Of a stretch of DNA of 64,000 nucleotides, positions 54,660 through 64,000 are shown one piece after another (the stretch's first letter is position 1; each line of letters opens with the position of its first letter). Location of the stretch: contig JAGFBZ010001886.1 of the NCBI GenBank assembly GCA_018398805.1, positions 124,001-188,000 of the forward strand. The letters are read 5' to 3'. The DNA comes from Hirundichthys speculiger (taxonomy: Eukaryota > Chordata > Actinopteri > Beloniformes > Exocoetidae). Made by a program: the position numbers and the translations under genes. The notes beneath the pieces were generated by a model. The model saw only the letters and a program-made list of their open reading frames with translations, was not told the DNA's origin and did not search any database.

Positions 54660-55590
54660 TGGACGGGCCCCACTGGGGGCGCCTCTGGGGGCTCCTCTGG
54701 GGGCCCCACTGGGGGCCCCACTGGGGGATGCGGGGCTCCTCTGGGGGCCCCACTGGGGGCTCCTCTGGGGGATGCGGGGCTCCTTTGGGGGCCCCACTGG
54801 GGGCTCCTCTGGGGGATGCGGGGCTCCTCTGGAGGATGCGGGGCTCCTCTGGGGGCCCCACTGGGGGCTCCTCTGGGGGCTCCTCTGGGGGCTCCTCTGG
54901 AGGATGCGGGGCCCCTCAGGGGGCTCCTCTGGGGGCTCCTCTGGGGGCCCCTCAGGGGGCTCCTCTGGGGGCTCCTCTGGGGGCTCCTCTGGGGGCTCCT
55001 CTGGGGGATGCGGGGCTCCTCTGGAGGATGCGGGGCTCCTCTGGGGGCCCTCTGGGGGCCCCTCTGGGGGCTCCTCTGGGGGCTCCTCTGGGGGCTCCTC
55101 TGGAGGATGCGGGGCCCCTCAGGGGGCTCCTCTGGGGGCTCCTCTGGGGGCCCCTCAGGGGGCTCCTCTGGGGGCTCCTCTGGGGGCCCCTCTGGGGGCT
55201 CCTCTGGGGGCTCCTCTGGGGGCTCCTCTGGGGGATGCGGGGCCCCTCTGGGGGCTCCTCTGGGGGCCCCTCAGGGGGCTCCTCTGGGGGCTCCTCTGGA
55301 GGCCCCTCTGGGGGCTCCTCTGGGGGCTCCTCTGGGGGCTCCTCTGGGGGCTCCTCTGGGGGCTCCTATGGGGGATGCGGGGCTCCTCTGGGGGCTCCTA
55401 TGGGGGATGTGGGGCTCCTCTGGGGGATGCGGGGCTCCTCTGGGGGCTCCTCTGGGGGCTCCTCTGGGGGCTCCTATGGGGGATGCGGGGCTCCTCTGGG
55501 GGCTCCTATGGGGGATGTGGGGCTCCTCTGGGGGATGCGGGGCTCCTCTGGGGGCTCCTCTGGGGGCCCCTCTGGGGGCCCCTCTGGTGT
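54660..55590. repeat. G-rich minisatellite, 12-bp unit gggggctcctct
   Basis: Runs of gggggctcctct and gggggcccctct, punctuated by gggggatgcggggctcctct. Runs of four to five G occur every 12 bp on the plus strand. All frames stay open; the predicted Gly/Ala/Ser-rich proteins are artefacts. Confidence 0.95.
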
Positions 55591-56620
55591 GACTACTCTC
55601 ATTGACTTGAACAGCGGAGGTTCAAAGCAGCGGTGCTTCAGTTCCTTCTTTGTTCCGTCTGCAGTGGGACTTGAACCTGACTGGATCAGTACCAAGTATT
55701 AGCCCCTTACTGAACTCAGGGGTTGATGGGAAATGAAGTTAACTCCTAAGATGTTGACGTCCTCCTTCCATGAACAGACACCTGTTGGTACTGGTTCTCC
55801 AGCAGGTCTGGAGCAGCCAGCCTGGAAGGGCTGATGGAAGCCAACGGCTGCTAACACCCCACTGGTCTGGAGGACGTGTCCCCAACTACAGACGGTTTTT
55901 AACTGGTCAGTAATGGAATATTAATATTGATCTGTTTGGTTCACTTTAATGACAAACTGATATCTGGAGGTGTTTTTATTTTAAAAAGTGTCCATGTCCA
56001 GCCTCCATCACTGGTGAAGCAGAACTGTTCAGGACCTCCTCAGTAGATGTTCTGGAGTTCTGGAACCAGACAGAGACACCTGAACTGAACTGGTGTCTGA
56101 ACTGGTCCTGACAGTAGGGTAGTGACTGTAGCGTTTCAACACACCTCACCTTCCCTGAGCTGAGGTGTTCAGGTGCGCCTGCAACAGAGGACCTGAGGGT
56201 TCTGTGGTACCTGTGAATACGTTGGAGTCCAGTCCGTGGAGCTCAGGTTAAAAACAGATGTGCTCTAGTCTCTGGGAGTCCTGGCCCATTCCAGGGTGGA
56301 CAGACGGACGGCAGGTACACCTGCTTCACACACCTGTGGAGCAGAGACAACAGACAGAAGCAGACACTTTAAAGAGCTGCTGCACCTTCATGCTGGCAGG
56401 GATTTAATCCAACACCACCTGCTTTTGTTGCAGCTACGCCCCACTCCCCTCCGACCCCGCGGCTGCGCCCCACTCCACACCGACGCCGCAGCAGCGCCCG
56501 ACCCCTCTCCGACGCCGCAGCAGCACCCCACTCCCCTCTGACCCCACAGCTGCGCCCCATTCTACTCCGAAACTGCGCCCGACCCCACTCCGACGCCGCA
56601 GCTACGCCAGACTCCCTCTG
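55591..56620. other. Upstream DNA without recognised features
   Basis: Mixed sequence. At 56430-56610 there is a loose GC-rich repetition of ctccgacgccgcagc. No supported exon. Confidence 0.5.
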
Positions 56621-56622
56621 AC

Positions 56623-56695
56623 CTAGGGGTTAGGGGTTAGGGGTTAGGGGTTAGGGTGGTGTGTGGTGTTAGGGTTAGGGGTTAGGGGTTAGGGT
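56623..56695 (+). repeat. Interstitial telomere-like repeat
   Basis: Two blocks of ttagggg heptamers with some ttaggg, separated by tggtgtgtggtg. It resembles a vertebrate telomere variant within the chromosome. Confidence 0.85.
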
Positions 56696-57189
56696 GGTGT
56701 GTGGTGTAGTGTGGACGGAGGAAACCACCAACAGCAGAGATTCAGATCTGCTCTCTGAGTCCCCAATTGGCTGAGCCTGCATCACATGACCACCACCAGA
56801 AACAACTGATTACCTCAGCGACGCTGTAAACAACAACCACCACATGGAGATGGAACTGGAATCTGCCGATCCTGCGGCCTGACCCTCGCCGTCGGCAGAC
56901 ACCCCACCCCCCCCCCAGCTCCAGTCTGGATCTATTGAACCTGCAGCTGTGGTCCAGGTGTCCAGGAGGACCGACTCCAGAACAACCAGCAGCAGATATT
57001 TCAGCCCGGTTTCACTCATGTCCACGTGGTCAGTCAGCGTGGACGGTCATGTGACAGGCGTTTACGGTGGTGTGAGGTGGACACAGCTGACCTGTTGGCG
57101 TAGTTTTGTTTAATAATGAATAATGAATACAGACCTGGATTCGGACACTAATCCTTCATGTGTTTGTTAAAGACATGAGACGTTCAGAA

Positions 57190-57328
57190 GCACGCTAACG
57201 TCAGCAGAAGCATGCTAACATCAGCAGAAGCAAGCTAACGTCAGCAGAAGCAAGCTAACGTCAGCAGAAGCAAGCTAACGTCAGCAGAAGCAAGCTAACG
57301 TCAGCAGAAGCAAGCTAACGTCAGCAGC
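57190..57328. repeat. 20-bp minisatellite
   Basis: Seven copies of gcaagctaacgtcagcagaa, the first two with gcacgctaac or gcatgctaac variants. Confidence 0.9.
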
Positions 57329-57599
57329 GCCGCTTCGCTAAACTGTACAGACAAGACGAGCAAGGTTCACTATCCTGTTGATTATTCCACTTCATCAAAC
57401 CGTTTCTCTGATGACCTCACAGGTTCACAAAGACCCAACCAGAGCCGCTGGGCCGGTCCAGGACTGGAGAACCCACAAACCATCATGTCCACGTCAGGTC
57501 TGGTCCAAGTAGACAGCAGTCTGATAACCATGAAGGCTGACTCAGGTTCAGGTGATGGACTGGTTCAGACAGACCAACACCAACCTGCTCTGTTCACCT

Positions 57600-57695
57600 G
57601 GGAACACAGACCTCCTAACCAGAACCAGAACCCTAACCAGAACCCAAATCCTAACCAGAACCGGAACCCTAACCAGAACCAGAACCCCCAGGATG
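57600..57695. repeat. Short ccagaaccctaa repeat
   Basis: Imperfect copies of aaccagaaccctaaccagaa. Low complexity. Confidence 0.75.
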
Positions 57696-57789
57696 AGGAG
57701 TGTAGAGTAGGATGTTCCTCCACCACCCTAACCCTGCTAGAAACCAGGCAGAACAACTAGAAAGAACAAAACAGAACCCAACAAACAGT

Positions 57790-58415
57790 GACAGAGGACC
57801 AGGGGACCCGGGGGACCGTCCACCTGCTGCAGGGGGACCAGGGGACCGGGACCAGGGGACCGGGGGACCTGAGGACCAGTCCACCTGCTGCAGGGGGACC
57901 AGGGGACCGGGACCTGGGGACCGGGGGACCTGGGGACCAGTCCACCTGCTGCAGGGGGACCAGGGGACCGGGGGACCTGAGGACTGTCCACCTACTGCAG
58001 GGGGACCAGGGGACCAGGACCAGGGGACCGGGACCTGGGGACCGGGACCTGGGGACCAGTCCACCTGCTATGGGGGGACCAGGGGACCGGGGGACCTGAG
58101 GACTGTCCACCTGCTGCAGGGGGACCAGGGAACCGGGACCAGGGGACCGGGACCTGGGGACCAGTCCGCCTGCTGCAGGGGGACCAGGGGACCGGGACCA
58201 GGGGACCGGGACCAGGGGACCGGGACCAGGGGACCGGGACCTGGGGACCGGGACCTGGGGACCGGGACCTGGGGACCGGGACCAGTCCACCTGCTATGGG
58301 GGGACCAGGGGACCGGGACCAGGGGACCAGTCCACCTGCTATGGGGGGACCAGGGGACCCGGGGGACCTGAGGACTGTCCACCTGCTATGGGGGGACCAG
58401 GGGACCGGGACACCG
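57790..58415. repeat. G-rich composite minisatellite
   Basis: Units of gaccaggggaccgggacc with interspersed agtccacctgctgcaggggg blocks. Several long overlapping frames on both strands are read-through. Confidence 0.94.
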
Positions 58416-59100
58416 GTCCGCCTGCAGCAGCACCTCCATCCCATGAAGGGATCTTCATCATCAGCTCCAGAAATGTGAACGTTCCAGTTTTAGTTGAACT
58501 GTATTAGAATATGATTGATCAATAATCAATCTATTATTTCTGGAATCATCCTCATGAAAACAGCAACATGAAGGAAAACCAGCAGAGGACTGGAACATAA
58601 AACTGTTTACCAACTAATGTGTCTGACATACAACATGAATATATTAACTGTCTATTAAAGGTAAGATTAGAGAATAATAAACACATTTACATGAATAACG
58701 TCCAACATTCTCCAGGATTAATCAGCACAGCTGCAACGATCCATTTATCTACTGATTTAACCATCAATGAGTAACAGGATCAATACACACTGAAAATAAT
58801 GATCACACATCAATACATGCTGCCTTCAAATAATAGATTATTCATTATTTAACTATCTAGCAGAACACAGAAACAAAAAATGGAAATTATCTATTTTATA
58901 GTGACTTACTATCATTTAATAGTAAGTCAATAGTAAGTCAAATAGTAAGTCAATTTACCATGTTTTCAACATGGTAAATTGAAAACATTTCTGTTCAGTA
59001 AAGCCTACAATTAGTCTAATCTATAGTGTGTAGGGGCTAATAGTTATAGCTACAGTTAGTCTAATCTATAGTGTGTAGGGGCTAATAGTTATAACTATAG
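58416..59100. other. AT-rich stretch with a small palindrome
   Basis: Mostly AT-rich unique DNA. At 58951-58981 caatttaccatgtt and aacatggtaaattg form a 14-bp hairpin with a 3-bp loop. A gtgtgtaggggctaatagtt block is duplicated near 59030 and 59075. Confidence 0.6.
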
Positions 59101-59109
59101 TTGTAGTAG

Positions 59110-59930
59110 CTCAGACTAGAGTAGCTCGTCTTAATCACAGGTTCATCATAGCTATGCTGCTATAGGCCTACGCTACAGGGAGACACCAACATGATCTGCT
59201 GAGTGGTGTCTCCACTGCTCTTCTCCTTTGTCTTCCCTTTCCTCCTCCCTTCCTCCTCCTCCAGCTCATAATTATTTGGGAGCACCCTGTTACTGAAACT
59301 GTGCACCATATTCTTTGCTTTCCTCTGGTTTGTTGTGCTGTTTCTGCCCCCTTTTCTCTTTGTGTATTAGCAGGCCAGAGTGTCCTGGGTTTCATGCTGA
59401 CTTGCAGTTCCATCCTCTGTCCATCCCGGGGTTCTCCTCCACTTGTGTTTGGGTGCCGACTGACGTGGTGATCGGCGACCTGGTCCTCTGGCCATCTCAT
59501 CCCAGTGCTGCTGCCTCCATCTGTTTATGTTTATATGGCCATTGTATTTAGTCATTTGTGTCTCTCCTCTTTCTGTCCTCCATCTTCTCTCCGTCCTCCA
59601 TCCTCTCTCTGTCCTGTCTCCCCTCTTTTCTTTCTCTACCCGGCTGGCCTTCGGCAGGAGGGTCCCCCCATATGAGCCAGGTCCTGCTCAAGGTTTCTTC
59701 CTCTTAAAGTGGAGTTTTTCCTTGCCACTGTTTGGCATTAAGGTTTTTTTTCTCCCTACGTGGGAGTTTTTTACCTGCCATTATCACTGATTGGATTTAA
59801 TATTATAATCTTAGTTAATGATATTTGCTCGGGGGTCATGCTCTGGGTCTCTGTAAAGCGCCTAGAGACAATTGTCATTGTAACAGACGCTATACAAATA
59901 AAATTGAATTGAATTGAATTGAATTAATAT
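59110..59930 (+). mobile_element. L2-type LINE 3' UTR, nearly complete
   Basis: Begins gagtagctcgtcttaatcac, the same block that follows the LINE ORF at 6518. It runs through the ttcttcctcttaaagtggag segment and ends gacgctatacaaataaaatt then (gaatt)n. No coding part. Shares its last 250 bp with the 8.1-kb tail. Confidence 0.85.
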
Positions 59931-60039
59931 GAAAGGATCAATCAATATCCTGTCATATTGATCAGCTCCTGAGTCAGGAACACCAGATGGAGACACCTGA
60001 CAGAAACCATCCAGTTAACTGGTGGAACACCTACTGAGG

Positions 60040-60130
60040 AGGTCTGAACGGTTCTGGTTCAGGACTAACGGAGGTCTGAACGGTTCTGGTTCGGGACTAA
60101 CGGAGGTCTGAACGGTTCTGGTTCTATTCC
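60040..60130. repeat. Three-copy tandem repeat
   Basis: Units built on gaggtctgaacggttctggt and tcgggactaacg. Confidence 0.8.
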
Positions 60131-60782
60131 AGAATAAAACACCATCACATATCAGCTGGCAGTCATCTAACACAAACCAAAGAGATCAATATCAGATTAC
60201 TGATCAGTTGTATTGATAAGTCTCTGGTCTAAGGACACATAGCAGCTCTGAGACGCTCCTGAACAACTCATCGCATCAACCCCTTCCTGGTTGGTTCGGT
60301 ATGTTCTGTACCGGTGGAAATGGCTGTGACTGGTCTGGATTCTGCATTAGCTCGGTCCAGGACAGGCTCCAGAACCGTTTCAGTTCCACAACCAGTCAGA
60401 CAGGAACAACGAGTAGACCTTTACAGCTGAACCAGGACCAGAAGACCGGCCCAGCTGCATCAGGTCCAGAACAAGCCCACTGGTCAGTCCACATCTCCAG
60501 AAACAGCCCTGTTACAGGCCCTTAACTAGTGCTGGGCGGTACACCGGTTCATACCGAATACCGTAATACCGGTGAGTATGTACTGTAGCATAAACAACGT
60601 TGGGAACGCCGCGCGGCGGAACGTAAGTGCCGCAGAACATTGTTTGACAGGGGACTGTTTTGCAGTTGCACTGGAGGCGCAACACGCTACTAGTTTCTGC
60701 TTAAACGGTGATGGATGCTAACAGCGAAAGTCCCGAAGTGGAAGCTCCAGAACGGCAACATGAGACTTCTTCCTAAACGAGC

Positions 60783-60841
60783 AACTTCCACACGACAGAC
60801 ACGGCTCCTCGTTTAGGAGCCGTGTCTGTCGTGTGGAAGTT
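60783..60841. repeat. Perfect 27-bp inverted repeat with 5-bp loop
   Basis: Left arm begins aacttccacacgacagacac; the right arm is its exact reverse complement; loop cgttt. It lies inside the transposase N-terminal region. Confidence 0.93.
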
Positions 60842-60978
60842 CTTTGGATTTAAAAAAGACGACGTCCAACTAACTACAATAATCTGCAAATGTTGCCGAG
60901 CTAAAGTTGTAGCCGCGGGAGGCTACACCAGCAATCTGCTACACCACCTAAGCCGCAATGTTGTTTACATTGGCCACG

Positions 60979-61757
60979 GTTACATGTTTTTTAATTCGGA
61001 ATTAATAATTCCGAATTAAATAATTCAGAATTAAATGATTCTGAATTAAATAATTCCGAATTAAACTATTTTCCTTCGAGTTTACATGGAAATAGTAATT
61101 CCGAATTGAGGTTTACATGGAAACACGTTTGTTCGGCTTTATCCAACTCCGCTTTAGGTCTGGGGGTTGGGAAGGGTTCTGATTGGATGGGGGGGGCGGA
61201 CGTCTTTACGTCCTTACGTCTACTAGAAGAAAACAAACTTAGCAACAACTCGGTTAGCAACAACATTCCGCTTATTTTTGACCTGGGTGGCGTCTCTATC
61301 TGTGAAACCTCCTTCATTTAACCTGGCCGCTACAACTTTGAAAAGCTCACAATTTTTATGTTTCCTGCCATCTGTTCTTTTAATTATTTCCAGTTCCTCC
61401 AAGCTATTTATTAAATAAATCGTCTCTGCTCTTGACCACCGTTTACTGCGTGCTGCCATTTTGAAACTTTGTTTTGAAAACAAGCCCAGCGCGGAATATA
61501 AGCGTCATCGCGACAGACGGGCAAGAGAACTAGCATGGACAGAAAGACGGGAATTAATTTAAACAGGAATGAGTGTTTACATGACCGTGGAATTATTTAA
61601 TTCGGAATTAAAATCAGAATAAACCAGCCACTTACTTCGGAATTAAGTTTAATTCGGAAATGACATTTTCATATGGAATTAGGTTTACATGGTAACTTTT
61701 ATTCAGATTTAACTTTAATTCTGAATTAAAGAGGAATTAAACTTCCCATGTAAACGC
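60979..61757 (-). mobile_element. Non-autonomous DNA element with Myb/SANT-like ORF (PIF/Harbinger-like)
   Basis: Bounded by repeated aattccgaattaaa motifs in inverted arrangement. The minus-strand frame from ATG 61459 to about 61225 encodes MAARSKRWSRAETIYLINSL, then LEIIKRTDGRKHKNCELFKV and VAARLNEGGF. This is a Trp-anchored Myb/SANT trihelix domain like those paired with Harbinger transposases. The transposase itself is absent. Exact borders are uncertain; they come from comparison with the 48.6-kb hAT copy. Confidence 0.6.
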
Positions 61758-61928
61758 ACTGATTGTGTAGTTAATGTTGATTTTTTTTTTTTTTTTTTTA
61801 CAAAATATGTTTTTTCAAGTTGTTTGCAAAATTTGAAAAATAAAAGGGTTCTATATTTTAACTGCAACTATCATCATTCTGATTCCTTCACTTAATTAGA
61901 ATAACGAGTGCCACCTCTTTGTAAATAG

Positions 61929-62567
61929 TAGTGCTGGGCGATATGGAAAAAAATCGTATATCACGATATGGGCTATTTTATATCACGATAACGATATATA
62001 TCCCGATATACCATAATAAAGTATGTTTTCCGTTATTCTCTGAAAAGTTTGATTAAAATTTCATTGCTTACTTTTCAACTTTATTTTGAAAGGACATTTA
62101 GCTGAACTGTCACAAACACACATTTTAGTGCAGCAAAAACAGGTAGGTACAGAGGTACAGTAGCTTTCACATTTTTTTAAAGTGCACAACAGTTTCTGAG
62201 AGGAAAAACACATTTTTGCACTGAAGTTCAGCTATAAAAAATAAACACAAATTATTTTTCAACTTTCTGAAATCTGTAACCTTGTAGTGCAAAGTTTGCA
62301 AACCAATATAAAGTGTCTAAAGTAAACATCAGGGTTGAAGAGAACTCTGTTTAAGGCATTAACCATGAATAAAAGTGGAAACATAAAATGCTACTTTGTA
62401 GAAGTAGATATGATTCTATCAAATTTATCGTTGTTATTTAATTACATATTTGCTGTAATAATTGACAAAATTAGGTTAAAAAAAGATAGAAACGATAGAA
62501 GAGAAATGGCACGATACACACTTTTCTATCGTCCCCACGATATGTATCGTCATATTGCCCAGCACTA
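61929..62567 (+). mobile_element. hAT MITE, 639 bp
   Basis: Ends tagtgctgggcgatatgg and catattgcccagcacta, with perfect gtaaatag duplications (61921-61928, 62568-62575). The 49.38-kb sequence shows the empty site. Confidence 0.9.
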
Positions 62568-62905
62568 GTAAATAGTATCATTTTGTGAGGCCATGCTAAC
62601 CTGTATTAATACTAGTGTAGATATGAATGTTTTTCTACAATATTCACACCTCGTGACAGTAAAATAGGTCATTCTAAGCCAATTTACTGCAGCAATTCCT
62701 CTCTAAATGATTAAAAAATGTGGTTAACATCCAGTTGTGCCTTCAAAAAAAAAAAAAAATACAGTGATATACCGTGAAACCGATATAATTCTGAAAAATA
62801 CCGTGATATAAATTTTTGGCCATACCGCCCAGCAATACACTTAACTCAGACTCATTCTGCTGCAAGAAAACACCTTCCTTCAACCCCCCTTTAATCCTTT
62901 TGTTG

Positions 62906-63538
62906 TAGTGCTGGGCAATATGACGATACATATCGTGAGGACGATAGAAAAGTGTGTATCGTGCCATTTCTCTTATATCGTTTCTATCCTAATTTTGTCA
63001 ATTATTACAGCAAATATGTAATTAAATAACTTGCAACGATAAATTTGATAGAATCATATCTACTTCTACAAAGTAGCCTTTTACGTTTGCACTTTTATTC
63101 ATGGTTAATGCCTTAAACAGAGTTCTCTTCAACCCTGATGTTTACTTTAGACACTTTATATTGGTTTGCAAACTTTGCACTACAAGGTTACAGATTTCAG
63201 AAAGTTGAAAAATAATTTGTGTTTATATTTTATAGCTGAACTTCAGTGCAAAAATGTGTTTTTCCTCTCAGAAACTGTTGTGCACTTTAAAAAAAATGTG
63301 AAAGCTACTGTACCTCTGTACCTACCTGTTTTTGCTGCACTAAAATGTATGTTTGTGACAGTTCAGCTAAATGTCCTTTCAAAATAAAGTTGAAAAGTAA
63401 GCAATGACATTTTTGTCTAACTTTTCAGAGAATAACTGAAAACAAACTTTATTATGGTATATCGTGATATATATCGTTATCGTGATATAAAATAGTCCAT
63501 ATCGTGATATACGATTTTTTCCATATCGCCCAGCACTA
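62906..63538 (-). mobile_element. Inverted copy of the same hAT MITE, 633 bp
   Basis: Closely matches the reverse complement of 61929-62567. Its flanks (ttttgttg, ctcgtgac) are not a target duplication, so it reached this place by rearrangement or its duplication was lost. Confidence 0.88.
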
Positions 63539-63797
63539 CTCGTGACAGTAAAATAGGTCATTCTAAGACAATTAACTGCAGCAATTCCTCTCTAAATGAT
63601 TAGAAAATGTGGTTAACACCCAGTTGTGCCTTCAAAAAAAAAAAAAAAATACAGTGATATACCGTGAAACCGATATAATTTTGAAAAATACCGTGATATA
63701 AATTTTTGCCCATACCGCCCAGGACTACCCTTAACTCAGACTCATTCTGCTGCAAGAAAACACCTTCCTTCAACCCCCCTTTAATCCTTTTGTTGTG
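63539..63797 (+). repeat. Duplicated hAT 3' end and flank
   Basis: Near-identical to 62646-62905 (ctcgtgacagtaaaataggt onward through ccccctttaatccttttgtt). It includes a second right end ccataccgcccaggacta followed by cccttaac, which matches the left duplication of the 60527 element exactly. Confidence 0.88.
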
Positions 63798-64000
63798 TAA
63801 AAACTATCTGAAAGAGCGTCTCTGTGTTGGACCATTTAAAACCTTAGATGACCAACAAAATGCACCTTCTACCATCTGACCTTTGGGTCATACGTCCCTT
63901 TAAACCAAACTTCTGGAGCTTTCAGAAGCTCCTTCACCATTTATCTGCTCCTGGAACTGGACAACTGCCGCTGACACTCTCCCCGTCTGCACTTTAACCA

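Larger units (their letters stand above)
60527..62837 (+). mobile_element. hAT element (same family as 48.6 kb) with two nested elements
   Basis: Starts tagtgctgggcggtacaccg, ends ccataccgcccagcaata, flanks cccttaac and cacttaac. A start at about 60713 reads [19 protein letters not shown], then breaks at an inverted duplication. A BED finger resumes at 60822-60950 with [32 protein letters not shown] and HHL. The catalytic core is replaced by a Myb-bearing element (about 60979-61757) and a hAT MITE (61929-62567). Confidence 0.82.

Noticed and set aside
54657..55702. Gly/Ala/Ser-rich frames of 277-347 codons that resemble a silk- or keratin-like protein
   Set aside because: Direct read-through of the 12-bp G-rich array, open in all three frames; no signal peptide and no unique flanking exon.

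Overview
This window is vertebrate nuclear DNA, almost certainly from a ray-finned (teleost) fish. The grounds are a multi-exon gene with GT-AG introns, L2-type LINE tails ending in (ttgaa)n, many hAT elements with 8-bp target duplications, and very dense minisatellites. Nothing looks prokaryotic, viral or CRISPR-like.

One gene dominates. It is a PPP6R3 ortholog (SAPS-domain regulatory subunit of protein phosphatase 6) on the minus strand. I traced 23 coding exons from the ATG at 50308 to the stop at 4507. Every junction keeps the reading frame, giving 2763 nt and 920 codons plus stop. The first coding exon begins 7 nt downstream of a splice acceptor, so the promoter and 5' noncoding exon lie above 50.3 kb and were not located. 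Exon 21 can also be read through to its own stop at 9305, which would give a shorter isoform with a different tail. At the far left (about 1050-1190) a second minus-strand gene seems to start, with a short first coding exon and a CRE-like promoter octamer; I do not recognise the protein.

Layout, left to right: 0-4.2 kb minisatellites, a foldback MITE and the unidentified first exon; 4.2-4.7 kb PPP6R3 last exons and poly(A) signal; 5.1-8.4 kb broken L2/Jockey-type LINEs inside an intron; 9.4 kb exon 21; 9.9-22 kb a 13-kb intron made mostly of four large arrays (30-, 18-, 22- and 15-bp units); 22.7-25 kb exons 20-17 plus a 31-bp array; 25.3-30.2 kb a 37-bp array with a hAT copy inserted in its first unit; 31.2-41.4 kb exons 16-6 with hexamer, 42-bp and 19-bp arrays in the introns; 41.4-46.7 kb an intron holding several TSD-bounded hAT elements and a TTAA-flanked element; 46.7-50.3 kb exons 5-1, an 82-bp satellite derived from LINE reverse transcriptase, and another hAT; 50.6-64 kb upstream DNA with 21-bp and G-rich arrays, a telomere-like block, a LINE 3' end, and nested and duplicated hAT elements.

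Tandem repeats occupy roughly a third of the window. Most long open reading frames here are read-through of those arrays and are not genes. I found no new multi-gene system. The most interesting signals are the exceptional minisatellite load within one conserved gene, a satellite built from a LINE reverse-transcriptase motif, long perfect hairpins inside hAT copies, and an inverted and duplicated hAT cluster at the right end.
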